From Cercis canadensis (Eukaryota; Streptophyta; Magnoliopsida; Fabales; Fabaceae), in NCBI GenBank assembly GCA_003255065.1, contig QAOA01007318.1, forward strand, positions 304,356 through 368,355: a stretch of 64,000 nucleotides of DNA, given 5' to 3'. The notes under the pieces are model-generated. The model had not been told where the DNA came from and did not search any database. It worked only from the letters and a program-made list of their open reading frames with translations. Both the position numbers and the translations under genes were made by a program. Positions 13,501-28,500 of this stretch are shown in pieces; positions within the stretch are counted from its first letter, which is position 1, and each line of letters begins with the position of its first letter.

Positions 13501-16500
13501 CTCCAGCTCTATACTTTGTCTCAATATTGTCGATATGATCATCAGAAATCTCTGATACATGGCATAATCCAACCTAGGTAATTGAAAGAACATAACCAAG
13601 TCAGATCACAGAATCAAATTGACTATTACCATTTCCTGAAGATCATAATTTTTACTCAACATCATTTGACACAAAAATACTAGCACAACCAAGCAGATTT
13701 GGATGGTGTTTTAAGCATTTTCACAATCCAAACCTACTAATATATAAAACCATGAAACTAATACACAAAATAAAATATTTACCATTTATACTGTGAACAG
13801 TGCAAATTCTAAAATACCAGAGAAAAATATATTTCTCATTCCATTTTGGCCATAAGACTTTCTATGACCAGAAATGGCTTTGAAGGAAGTGAATTTATTG
13901 AAAGATTTAGAAATATTTTGCACGGTTTAGTACTTACCATGTTTGTGTTGTCAATTGCAATGAATAAACCATATGTCTCTACCCGTCTAATCCTGCCAGA
14001 TATAACATCTCCAGCATGCAAATTACTCAAATCATTACTATCAGATTTTCGTCCACTGGTAGCAATTAATGACTTCAATGTAACTTCAACACGATTTGAT
14101 AGAGGCTCCACAGATAAAACCCTGATATCATCTTTCTTAGTATATCTCTTGATTCATCTCTTCTTTGCAAATGAAAAAATAAAAGAAAAAGACAGGTTGC
14201 TTACCTTCCAGAAACAAGTTTTCCAACAGGAAATTCTTTCTCTGGATCTTTTATGTATCCATCTGATAGATTGGACAGAAGAATCTTGGCATCAATCTTT
14301 CGTGAGAGCGAAATGAAGCATCCTTTTGGTGTGACATTCTTAACATAACCCTACAACAGCCAGAAAAAGACACATGGAAATGAATTCACAGGGTCAAAAT
14401 CCCATATTTGGGGAAAAATACAAAGGAAAATATGTCACCAATATCATCAGCCTCTAGATTTCCACATTCAGAATAAGCATTAAAATCTCAACATTCAAGA
14501 AATGACCAGAAAATGCATGATGAACCTTAATTAAAACAACATACATTCTCACTTCATCTCATCACAGGTTCAAATTGCCTGTCAAAAATTCAATTACATA
14601 AGCTAAATGTAATATAATACTCATGCAACTTCAAAACATTTGTTAACATGATAATGAAGTTGAAGTTCTAAAAGGGTATGACAACACCTGAAATACTTTC
14701 AATATGAAATACAAAACATCATAGATGACAGATTCCTGAATAAAGATTTTAGTTTCCAAATAAAACCACTAGAAAAAAGAAAAAAAAATTCTTCATACCA
14801 CAAAAATGATTCAAACTTATATGGTGGAAATATGAAATACTGCGACAATAAATTATCAGGTTAACTGATTTAGGACACAGAACCTGTCCATGTAAAGGGT
14901 AGATGTTATAACTTATAAAAAAAGACTCAAGAGTTCATCAAACAACATGACTGTAAGTACGCTTCTCCCATAAGAGAAGCTCATGAAAAGACTAAAGTAC
15001 AGAAAAGGAACAATGATCACTTAAGAAATAGAGCAAGCAAAAGAACTATCCTATACCTGTACAACCGTATCAGGATGAAGATCCTCAATCTTCTCCACGC
15101 ATTTTCTATTTGCATAGCTGACAAATAAAACAATGTCACTATTTTTGGCAATAATAAATTGTCAGGTACAAGAAGATAGCAGCTTATAGTATGTTTGGAG
15201 TAGCTTTTACCAAAGCCATGGCTTTGGGTCCCCCAACTCAAAAGTCAAAACCAAACATGCTATATTTGTAGTATAAAAATATCATGAGCACATAGTTTCA
15301 TTAAGTTTACATTCAGAGCATGGCAGACAGACAAGGCGTATTTTTAATTAATGAGCTTAGAAGAGTCAAAATACAATAAAAAGTCACAAAATAAACATCT
15401 AATGCAAATTTTTGGAGACTAATAAAACAGACATTTCAAAAACAAATAACATGCACTCACTGTTCCTAAGCTTTGAAAAGGATCATGTTATTTCCATGTT
15501 TAAAACTAAATAATTAAATACTACATCAGAAGGATGGAAATTGAACCTACCCTAATAGTGACCAATCAATTAGTAACACCTAGACAATTTATTCTCTATT
15601 CCATGTAGTCTTTTATATCAAGCCAATTACATACAAACAAAACACGCTATGGGCCCCGCATGAGGCCTTAAATAAGCGAGTTCAATGGCAAACACAAATG
15701 AGGAAATGGACAATGGTGCTAAAGTCACGACTTTATCCATCTTTAAATACCAGTACTTACATGATGCTGCGAACTTCTGTAGAATTCCGAGAAAGCATCC
15801 CATCAGAAGAACATAATGACAAGTCAACATGAACAGTAGCTTTGACAGTACGGTTGACTTCAAGAACCACACATTCCACAAACTGCCCTTCATGATATCC
15901 AGACAAAGGGTCAGGCACCCATGTGTCCTTAAGTTCAGTAAAATGTACTCTTCCATATGTATGAGGACCAATTTGGACGAGCATTCCACCAACACCTGGA
16001 AGTATTTTAGAAATCCTTCCACCCAAAATATCTCCCTCATGAATATAAGCTGTAACATCCTCATTCAAAAAATTGATTTGTGGACCATCCAATTTGACAA
16101 CTGTCTCATCACCACTATTATGATGACAAGCAGAAAAGTGACGTAGAACTAACCGCAAAAGCTTCTTTTCCCTGTTGATACTCAGAACATGACCAGAAAT
16201 AGGTTTTCCCACATAAAATCGCTTCTGGAAATCCTCAAGCTCACTGGGTTCACTAGCACTATCAAGAATATATAGCTGAGCCCTAACATTTCGAGATATT
16301 GCTAACCAGACCCATTCGCTTTCGACTTTATATACATAACCAGCCACACATTGCCCAGTTGAAAATTCAAGATTTCCGGTAATACTGTCTCCTATATCAC
16401 CAGAATCTGGATTGAAGTTAAAACATGTTAAAATGCAGCTGAGAGTTGAAAACAGTAAATCAACAAGTGACTACAATCCAGATAGCATAGAAAGATTACA

Positions 16501-19500
16501 ATAAATCTTAACATAAGAACAACAAACCAAAGTTCAACCAAGGGCTTCTTTTATCACTCATTTCAAAAAGGACAGTAAGGTCCTTTGAAAGTGAGTTCTT
16601 ATAATAAATTAGCAGCCTTCCTTGTTTTAACATAGCAAAATGAAAGATAACCTTTGACAAGGGTGAAAAAATGAAAAACCCTCTCCTTAAAGATGCAGAA
16701 ACAAACTCAACACCCCTCCCCACCAAAAAAAAAAAAAACTACCATTCTTAAATTATTCCTTATAGCTAAAGCCAAGTGGTCCTTTTACTTCTTTGACACA
16801 GTGCCAAACCCTACTTGACCAAGGGGAAAAAAATTCAATAATGTTTAATTTCAACACAAGGTAGTTGTAAGCATATACATTATCCACATTTTAAGCCCAA
16901 CAGGCTCTTACTTAAGAGCATGTTATAGTTATAAGACCATTACCAGGCTCTTAGTTAACAGCATAAGCTTTAGAAGTGATTCCTTGACAGGATGTAATCA
17001 CGAAAGAAAAAACCATAAAGGACACATAATTGAAGGCTTTGAAGCAATTAAGATTTGTTTCAAGGAAAAAATAGGAGGGAGGTTTTATAGAATGAGGACC
17101 AGAGAAGGTTATGATGAAAGATATAATACCCACAAGTATAACAACAGCTGCATGTAATAAAATTTAAGAAAAACAAGTTAGTCAAGATGAACTCCCAAAG
17201 TGAGTTTCGAAAGATTCTTCAATTCAAGTAGAAGATGCATAATACTTCACCTGCAAGCATTTTAGGTCTGACTGACAGCTCCCACTGAGAGCCCTTTCTA
17301 TTGCTGTCTGATTCATTAGGCTTTGCAACAATCCTTGCCGTCACTGTTTGTCCAATCTTGTAGCCAGTAAATGGATTTTCCAAATTATTAACGTCATGTA
17401 CCTGCCCACAGGTAGATAACCAACCAATGATGAATATGGTAGAAAAAACTACATAAGAAGCAACAACTTAAAAATCCTAATCACACGGAGATCAGAAATT
17501 TGGTGGAGTTACCTCTGTTACGTGAACTCTACCATGTAGACCAATTCCAAACTTCATTTTCAGCTGAAGAGGTTTGATTTCAGTTATCTGAATACGAAGG
17601 TTATGCAAATGAAAATGTTTTACATTTAATTAGCCAAGAAAAAGAAAAAGAATAGCTTACAGACACAATCAATAAATATATAATCGAGGCTCATGATGGT
17701 TCTATACAAATTTGCATGTCAATATTCCACGAGAACTCTTCTAATACATGCACACACACACACATCCAAACCTGCACCACATATGTATATATATAGAATA
17801 AACTAAATGAAATCGCACACCTCGGCCTGAACTAGAGATCCCACTTTATAGCTGGACTTCTTCTTGGCTCTTTTAGAACTAGATGTCTCGTTGACCTCAC
17901 TAAGAAGGAAAAGCAACCTTCCTGATGTTTCAGGGCTTGCAAGAGCCATAACAGTGGCTGTGACACTGACCAAGTAAAACATTTTATATATAAGTCCAAT
18001 TGCAAAGCATTAACAACATTAATAAGGCAGTAAGATGTCTACAAACTCATGAAAGCAACTCTTATTTTTCTTAGCAAAAAAATGAATGAAATTAATTACA
18101 AGGGAGAAGATTGGAAAGTTTCAGAAAAAGTTTTTTTTTCCCATTGAAGAAACAAAATACAGTAAAATTTGAAGAAAACATCAGAGGAGTAATCATAATC
18201 CAAAAGCATTTTTTTTCTGCCAAAGGCTAAAAGCTTCAAAAAGAAGAATGTAAAACAAGTTAGTAAACCACACAAAGAAACAGCTGACATCAAATAACAA
18301 TGATAACAAAGGCTATTCAAACAGTGACATGTTAACGTGTGAAGGTGAAAGAATGAGTCAATATTGCTAATTAACAAATTCTTTGTTCACCTTTGTCCAT
18401 TTAGGAATTGTTTCTGAGGGAATCTTTGAGTGTTATAGTCAGATACTGATGCATATCCTATAGCATAATTATTCTCTGGGATTGATAAAACCTGCTTGGC
18501 AGAAATATGTTCAGTAAAAATATGGTGAGATACAAGTACAAAAATTACCAACAGGTGACTAGACTGAAAATGGTATTGAACACTTGCCAAGTAGTTCTCT
18601 TTCACGATTTCTACATTTGCATTCACTGTCTGATGCACCACCAAGTCCCTTGATGCTTCTCTTCTGCGTTTCTGGAACCAAGATATGACATTGATTAGGT
18701 CAAAATAGGACAATAAACAATGCCCATCATAAAACTTTCATCATACCTTTGAATAGAAAATTTCAAATTTTAAGATTTTAGTTCCAAAAAGACAGTTGCA
18801 CAGCATGAAATTTGTGCTAAATTTTGTGCTCTGTTCTGTCTCTACCATGTGAGACAAAAATGCAACACACAATAAAGAAACAGACTGGAAAAGAGGCTCA
18901 ACCTTCTTATTAGTATGACTTTTGGAACTTCCTTCTTTGGTTCTACTAATGAACTCTGGTCTTAGAGATAAATCAACAAGGCGTTCTGCCTTGGCAACGT
19001 CCAGAACCACTGCTTTTACAACAGAGCCCTTCTCCAAAATAGTTCCAGCTACTGAGGGATTATATTACAATGAGAATTAGTAATTGCAAATCAATAAGCA
19101 TCAATTAGTTCGGAACTTATATTAAATAACAAATGGAAGGAGAGAACCTACATTGATAGTTGGTAACAAAACCAAAGACGTCGTTATATTTCTCAAAGCT
19201 TATAACAACTCCTACATCCTTAACATCTTCAACTTTCCCTTTAACAACTGTGCTGATGTTAAATCCTTCATCCCACTTCAAATCATATCCATTGGAACCC
19301 AAGCATTGCAACTTATCAATCTGGATTTAGAAAAGTTGATAAGAATTAGATGAAAGTAATATGCATAGAACTAATACAAACATTATGACATTATGAAAGT
19401 ACACAGTCTGCCCACATCATAATACACTGAATTTAAAATAGAAATTTCATCCACTTATATAGTAGCAGAAAATAATGTAGATGTCAATATCATTTTCCAC

Positions 19501-22500
19501 TCAGAACAAACAATCCAAATGAACATTTAGATGAACGATACTCTAGTCAGCTAATTCTCAAACTTCAAGAATACCTTACTAGTACAGAAATCCAGCAAGT
19601 CAACAAGATTCTAACATGCTTCCTAGGCATATAATGGCCATTCTCTTGATCTACCTTAGTTAAGTCTTTGTGAACAGCACAAGGACAACCATGTATGTGT
19701 TGTGTGTGTGTGTGTGTGTGTGTGAGTGAGTGAGAGAGAGAGAGAGAGACACACACACACACAGGTAGAGGTACCAAATGCATAGGATGATAAGAATGCA
19801 AGACTATACAGCGCTACTCCTAAAAAAGCATTTGATAACTGTTTGTACCTTCTCCTCAACAAGAAAGTAATCCTGAATAAATGATGCATCTGTTGAAGAG
19901 CATGACGTCTGCTTTAGAGAAAGCGTTATTCTACCAGTTTCACTATTGACCTGAAGAGGAAATATATAAAGCACTATGTTAAAATGCACCAAATTTTCAT
20001 AAAACTGAAATTTCAAGCCTCAAATAATATACTGACATTGGATACATTACTGCGAACAGATTGTCCAATGTAATAGGCTTCCAAAAGATTGGTTTTCTGG
20101 TCATCTGATGCCTATATAAAAAGAAAGAGATAACTGGATTACTCACATAAATAACTAACACAATCTCGATGCGGGGAATGAGGAATAGAGAAGAAAGAAA
20201 TGTGGAAAAATTAAATACCTTATTTCTTGGAGAGAAACCAGTCAAACGCCCAAGGAAACGGATAAAGCAGCCAGTCTCAATTAAGTTACAAATATAGCCC
20301 TGCTTCCCAGCAAGAATTCATTTAGGAGAAGCAAAAAAACTCAGCAATACAACACCATTGCCAACATGCAATGAAATTGCACAAAAAAAGAAAAAAAAAA
20401 AAATTGCGGAGACCTTAAGATGTGTCTATCAAAGGAAGTGGAGGAAGAAGATGTTAAAGCCATGACTTACATGCACAACTGAGTTAGGACGAATCTCACT
20501 AATATCTACAGGAATCTGCTGGGAAGGTTTGATAAGAGAACTTTTGGCAGATAGAATCAAATTGTTGCCCTCGATATCTACATTGATCAAAAGGAAACTT
20601 CAAATCAAAATCAGAAGTTTTTTATAGTTAACACTACACTAAAGCCCACACTAAGCTGCTATTGCTGTTAGGGTGGAGATAGGAAGTTAATAAAAAAGCT
20701 TTTGGGATACTTTATTTATAACTGGAAGGGAGAGAAAGCAGGGCAGGAGGCGCTCTTTAATTTTTAAAAGAAATCCGCAGGCAGGGCAGGGGGGCCAGTG
20801 AGACAACAGGCTGAATTTTTTGATTGTACCTAGAACCAACAGTTGATCAAAATTATATCCAGGTTTCAAGACTGACTTCATCAAAGCAGCTTGGCCTGCA
20901 TAACAAGCGGCAACCATCAGAAAATTCATTAAAAAACAGCAGCAATTGGAAGCCCTTTATCAAGCAGAAGGAAATTTATACCATGATGATCTGCCAAGTG
21001 CTCCAAGGATATTGTGCCCCTTGAGAAACCTCTTGCGTTGACATAAACTACTACAGCATTGGATGTTATTCTGTCAACAACTCCCCCAACCAGGCTACCC
21101 AACTTAATCATATCATCTTGAGAAACCCTATCATTAGAATCATCACATTGAATCAACATAATTCATAACAAATGTACCTCACCATATCTCCTGCTTGCAC
21201 ATTTTAATTATTCCCTCTATATAAGTCAGCAGATAGGCCCTCATAAAACTTGATAGCACTCAAAGCACAATGTCTAAATCAATTCTATTCACTTTAAATC
21301 AATGTTAAGAAGCATATTAAGATGCATTGTACAAGCATGACAGCAAATAAAGGGAAGCAAACCTTGTAGGCTTTATTATGAAACTAAGGTTGATTCTCCG
21401 CGAAGCAGGAATGGAGCTTGTTACTCGACATTTAACAACTTGTCCAACATTATACATTGCACCTGGATCACCTCCTGGTTCTAATCCAAGTTCAGATCTG
21501 GTTCAAAATTAAAAAACAATGAATAAGGTAGTTCTACAAAATGACACGGGAAAAAGTTTTCTCAAATCACTACTGGAATGTACTACTTTGGATGATCAAC
21601 AAAATGTTTCTGAGATACCCAAACAAAACATAGAGGGGCAAAGCATGTAGTTGGAGCTTTCTGCATTCAAATTCGGTCCACCAAGAACTTTCATACTAAA
21701 AAAACAACAGTAACAGTGAACTTTCCTACCAAGAGATTATTAGAAAATCGTTGTCAGCACTAAAATTAAAGTAACCTAATAAGAAGCAGCATTCCAACAT
21801 GCACTTTGTTAACATTATTCTCAACAACAAAATTTCTCCAGTACCATAGCTAAGCCTGAATCAGGCAGTCAATTCTTCCTTGTATAATTTCCCTTCTAGA
21901 TCAATAGAAGTTTGGAACTATGGCAAACCCATACAAAGGAAATGAAAATTATGGATCAGCTGAACTGTGGAGTGGTGCTAGAAGAAATAAATATTAAACA
22001 AGCAGGACTTCTGTATTGGTCTTCCTTGAAATTAATAAGTATTTGCCCTGTACAATATGTTATTTACAAACAACTAAGAGAAAGACTACCAGAGAACATA
22101 ACACTACATAATATTATTCTCATAACAAACTACGACTGCAAGTTGACAGAGGAATTAATTAATCAAACTATTGTAAAATGCAGATGAATCAAATCATGTG
22201 ACAGCCAAATCACATTCTACACTCTACAGTTTGTATCCATGCATCCAAACTTATCAACTTATGCATGGCCAACAAAGAAACCCCCTTTAAGAAAGCATTA
22301 GCTGAACACCACAAGAAAGCCCCAAAAAAATACCACAATAGATTTATTTGCATTGCAAGAGCCTAAGGAAATGCTATTTATCATTTTGGGAAAAAAGGCA
22401 TTGCTCTTACTTCAAATAGAATATCTTCAAAGTGATTAGCTGTTCTGAGAAAGAGGGAAAAACATGAAGATGGAGTTCCCATTACTGAGAGAATATCATA

Positions 22501-25500
22501 TTCAACTTAAGCAAATATCAGAAAAAATTGATTGTGATCGCAACATGAATTGAACTGAGAGGTTACGAATTTTTTAAAATGAAAAATAAGACACTAGCCT
22601 GGGAGCAAATCCTTGGACTCCATTGTAAAACCGTACAAAGCACCCATGCATTTCAATCTTTGTTATCCATCCATGAGTTATCAATCCATCAGTTGCATCA
22701 GCGTATGAACTAATAATCCCAAGTTTTGATTTCACCTGTTGAAAAAAACATTATTATAAAATCTGCTTCAGACATGGATAGGACATCAAAACATGGCAAA
22801 CTTAGCATATGACCACTACCAAATTTTGGTAATCATAAAGGAACATCTGGAGACAAAGAAACACATGAAAAGCGGTACATAACAAAAGGAATATTCACAA
22901 AATGTGGTTTCTCTCACCCCCTTCCCCACAGCAAGGCACTTTAAGTATGAGAAACAGTGAAGTCTATATTACATTTGTTTAAGTAAAACTAGACAAGAAA
23001 GGTTGAGTTTAGACAAAGCAACATACAAGGGTTTTCTTGTGTGTAACTGTTATTCTTTTAGACTTGCAACCAAGCACACGGAATACCAATTCAGCTCCGA
23101 CCTGCACCATTATTAAAGGAAAACGTTTCAGCAACCTCATCCATCCCATCACTCATGACAAAAAATTTACAACTTTTTACAGTGTATAAACCAAAAAATC
23201 AAAAGCACCAGAAAAAATATGTAGAACAGAACCTTGAATTTTTTTCCAGGCTTAGCAATTTCAAATTCAGACATATGTCGAAGAGGACAAAGTGCCTTCA
23301 CACCACCAGGAATTTGCACAATAGCACCAAAGCTATCAACTGAAACAATCTTAGCCTTCACCACCATCCCCGGCTTGACATCAGAATGAGTAAACACTGC
23401 CCCTTCAAAAGCACTAGCCTGCTTGATTAAAAACACAGACAACCAAATGAAAACCTTCTAAAGAGTCTATATTCAGGATAAGATCTCAGTTTATATAATT
23501 CCCACTTGAAAAAGCCATTACACATAAAAACAACACTCACAGACCTGTACATACTTCTGCTGTCAAAATACCCATAAGTATTAGTTTCCAAGCAATATCA
23601 AAATAATTTAGCACTCTCTCAGCATATTGCATTTGATATTAAATTTTAGTTTCTAACTTTCTAGGTATTTAGTTAAATTATTATATGCTTTTCATAATCA
23701 TAGTATTTTCTTATTTTTATTTGATAGAATATTAAATAGTTGGTTAAAGTATTATTCTTAGTAAAGAATTAGTATGTTATAATCTAATTGATAAATAATT
23801 ATGACCATGTTGATTTTTAGTGAATTAGAAATGGATAAATTTCTTTAAAAAGATCATTTAACTGCTTTCTTCTTTAGAGCTTGGTGAAAGTGAAAAAGCC
23901 CCATCAGGTCCATGCAGTATTTTCCAAAATAGACACAAAAACAACAATTACCAATGTATTTTTAATAATTTTGTAATGTTGTCATTCTGACATATTGCAA
24001 TAAATATTTAAATATTTATTGCCCCCCTGAACAGCATTGCAACCATTCAATTACAGATGCTCATCATTCTCAAAGAATTACATGAAAAGTACAATGCCAA
24101 CCTTCAAAATTCCTGTGGCAAGACCCTCCAAATGCCTTAACCCAAGAATCCGAACTCGAACACAATTCCCTTCCTTGTATTTCTTCTCGAGCTTTTGTAT
24201 CACCTCTTCAGCAATATCAGATATCTGTCAACATTAATTTTAATTACAATCCACACAGTGAAAGGTTGCATTGTTAAAAACTAGTCCAGCAACTAAAATG
24301 GCAACAAGAACATACACTAACATACGCCGGAGTTGACTCTGGAGTTGACGGAACTTCAAGCAACAGTCCCAACCCTCTATCCACCCTGACAACTTTTGAA
24401 TCATCATATATCTCTCCAATTTTAACATGCTGCACAACAAAGTCAAATCATCAGTCTATATCATGCCACACACACTTATCAACTTATATCAACCAGCTTT
24501 CTCTATGTTGTCACATAGAGAGTGGGTCAAAGAGAGTAAAGGTGAAAGAGAGCTATCTCTATTTGCAGCAAGGGGGAATGGAAAAGACTCTCTACATTGA
24601 CAGGTAACAAGACAGACAGAGGGTTTGGGGGACACCACTTATGTTGCTCAGAGTGATTTTACATCAGCACATCAAATTTTAGATGATGTTCTAATTGCTA
24701 ATGAGGTCGTGGAGGATGTTAGGCATAAAAAGGGTGGATATGTGGCTTCTAATTAGATTTTTAGATGGCTTATGATCAAGTAAATAAGGGGTTCCTTGAC
24801 ACATTTCTTAGTAGGAAGGGTTGAGAAACCATTGGAGGAGATGGATCAGTGGTTATCTTCCATCTGTGTTCAGTCCTCCATTATGCTTAATGATGAACCT
24901 AAATTTTAGTTTAGGGGGAGAGATCAGGGTGATCCTATGTCACCTTTCACCTTTAAAATTGTATTTGATGTTTCCAGTAACATGCTCCATAATTTTCGAG
25001 CAGAGACCACTTGCCTCCTCAGGTTCTGATGCATAGCATTATTTTGGATTCTTTATGGTGCACAGCCACTGATTGTTTTAGGAGGTATCCTCAACGATAA
25101 TAAAAGGGCTTGGATATCTATATTGATTTAATGGATTTTTCTGTTTTGTCATGTTGTTCTAGACTCACTCTGTTTGTTATTTTTGGAAAATATCTTACTT
25201 ACATGTACTTCTTTTCTTTCTTTCTTCCAAATCATATTCAGCTTGACAAGAATTAAATAACTAGACAAGACATGCAACAGACTAATTCAATGGTGATCAG
25301 GGGGCAAAGAATAGAGAAGTTGATTGCAGAATTCATCCCACAGGTGAAATATGCCATCAGTGATTATAGAAGACCAACAAATGGTGGTAAAATACTTACA
25401 GAAGGAGGGGCCTTATTCTGAACAAGATGTGGATTCAAGGTCAAACCAACAGCTCTAGTAGATGGATCAATAAATAATATCCGAGCAATAACCTAAATCA

Positions 25501-28500
25501 CACAGAAGGTGCTTAGTGGAAATAGAAGAACTGTAAGCTTCAAAGAAGGTAAATATCATAATCACACAGATGAAAACAGTCCAAAAACAGAAGCCATAAC
25601 TTGATTTAATTATTTGTGTAAGCTCATCAAGGTAAAGAAGTAAGCAAAAGGCTCAGAACTACACAATCAAAATGCTGATATATCATTAAAATCAGGGGAT
25701 GAATGGTGCAAAAGGATCAATGAGTACACAACCAGGGTTACTATTAGCATCTTATATTAAATTGCGAGTCTTTGTTCAATTTTTTATATCATTTTATTTA
25801 TATAAGTTATATTAATAATGAACATATGTATTAAAATAGAGTATAATGTAGCCAGCATGACCAATGAAGAGAGAAGATGAAAGAGTTTTACAACTGCAAG
25901 TAAATTTTAACAGATTATGTAAATTTTACAACTGATAAAATTACTTAATATTTTCGGCTTAATTGGTGTCTCTGAGCCAACACATAGAGACCAAATACAC
26001 CACATAGGAAAAAATGTTCATTTATTCAAATTTCAGAGTATGCATACATGTAATAAAACTTTACATTCCATACAATAAAGTGCTAAGGAACTTACTAGTA
26101 AGAAACAGCATTTTGGAGCATCAAGCAACATAAATATCAAATGGTACTGCAATTTGCCACAATGAATGCAGCACAAGATGGAAAAGTTGCAGATAAAAAT
26201 AAAAGTTCATAAGTACCTTCTGAGATTCACTGTAATCATCCTTCCAGTTTGTTGTAGGATAAATATTTTGCAAATGAAACAAATCAACCTATAACAATTA
26301 AATAAGTTAAAAAAATTATTTTAAAAGAAAAAGCATGTTTGTAAAGTGTACTCTAATTATCAGTTATCAATTACTATTAAGACAATTGCATGAACACTTA
26401 CCGTTCCAGTGAAATATGTGAGAAATGATAACATAACACCATTCTCAAGGACTGACTTCAAACGGGCATTAACCATCATGCCTGGAACAAGAAGATCAAT
26501 GGATATACCCTTGAGATCCTTGGTCTGTATGAAGTGCACAGAGAAAATGTCCAATCAGAAAAACCATGAGGGGAAGAAAGAAGAGTAGAAAAAGAAGAAG
26601 AAAAATGAACACGAAAAATACAACATCATTAACTCTGAGGAAGCGTACCACACATTTGGACACTGAATCAGGGTCGGAACTCATATAAACAACTCTACGA
26701 ACTTTATCAACGCTCCTAACCACCCCCTGAAGAAGCTGCCCAGTTTTTACTTCACCACTCTGGCCTTCTGCAGGCATTCAAACAAAAGAAACAAAAAGCA
26801 AGCGTAAAAAAGCAAGGTTTGGTTTAACCATAGTAAACAAGACAAAGCAACAAGAATTCCAAATGTTGATTGATGTTTACCAGGCTCGCTATTTTTTGGT
26901 AAAAATCCCGTGAAAGAAGGCAGACCAAAAGTAAGAATGTAGCCATGATCTTCAATGCTTTTCACATATGCTGCAAGGACCTGTATATACACAAGATGAA
27001 AGAGAATCAAAAGTTCCAACATCAATAAGCTGTATGGCACTAAATGACCTCTGAAAATGGCATGTAGATGGAAAAGCAAAAGAGGCCCTCATATGAAATT
27101 AATAATCTTATCATCATAAACAATCAAATAGCATTAAATATGTTAAATATGCACTTGTGACAGATCTTTTTTTTCTCTTAGAAAGAAAAACCGCATGATC
27201 ACCATTTCTTGAATATCTGATTCTGTTATTAGGTCAAAATACAGAATGATCATGATATCTAGCATGTATCAGAATGTAATTTACACATTTCTTTACAGCT
27301 ATGCACCTCCTCAATACAACTTATTTAAAAGAATTATCGCCAAATAGAAAAAGCCAAAGTATTAGATCATTTCTTCAGTAAGATAAATTCCCAGTTTCAT
27401 CATCACACACCATTTTTATGTAAAGTGGGAAATGTAATGCAAGGACATTGTTTTGTTTGAGAATATAGGAGTACTGAAAAGAAGATAAGACACAAGAAGA
27501 AATAAAAAACATGTGACTCTAAAAGAATTCAACAATAAGAGGCACATACACTTTGAAGCAACTCCTAGATTCTTATAAATTCAGATGATAATGTCTAATA
27601 CAGTAGAAATAAAAAGACATATGTATAATGGTGGAGCACATACAATAGACTCTGGCATGCTTATGAAAATCTAAGTTGAAGGGTCATCATGGGATTGCTA
27701 CAACAGTATGGAGCTTATTTTTATAAGGAAGAAGTCAGCAAGCTGTCTCTTTACCTAGAGATACATCTAATTGTCCCCAAGTATGTCATAACTAATAGCC
27801 CCATAAAATCCAGAGAATGACATTAAAACATTGTCTAGACAGAAAAACAAAAAAATTATCACAAACACATCCATAGATCCAAAAAAATTGACATACCATG
27901 CCTTCCTGAACAACATCCAAGCTGAAGCTCTTGTGCAACAAAGAAAGACGCAAAGACAGCCAAATTTTTCGTTTGCCGTTTTCTTTCTTGTCATCATCCA
28001 ATCGCAATACAATACAAGAAATGAGCTGCCCAACACAAAATACACTAGAAAGGAAGCTTTCCCCAACCTGACATGTGCAATAGAGAGAGAGACAGATGAG
28101 CTAAAATATCGATTCAAGAAAGAAAAACTACACTAGATAACAAATAAGAATTGAATTATTGATGGAAAGCAGGCAAGGAGGGGTAGTGGCAGAGATGGAA
28201 TTTGGGAGGCAAGCTTAATATATACCTCAATTTCATTGTTGAAAATAGGATCAAATGCATCTGAAGCATGAACTAATCCACGTAAACCCCCTGGTAAACT
28301 AACTACAAGGTCTTTTTCATTCACTTCAGCAACAAGTCCCCAAAGCTTCATTCCAGGAGATATATTCTGGCATAAATACAATGATTAAAAGCTTTTAATC
28401 ACATCAGCAGAATTTGAAAACCAATGACCGCAAGGTGTGTTGGAAAGGAGAAGTACTAAATAATTAAAAAGTGAATATGTTCCATTTTGGAATTGTATGG

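Noticed and set aside
15627-16146. Long open frames antisense to or shifted from RRP5 exon 29
   Set aside because: They are shadows of a long real exon; the S1-domain frame is the conserved one.
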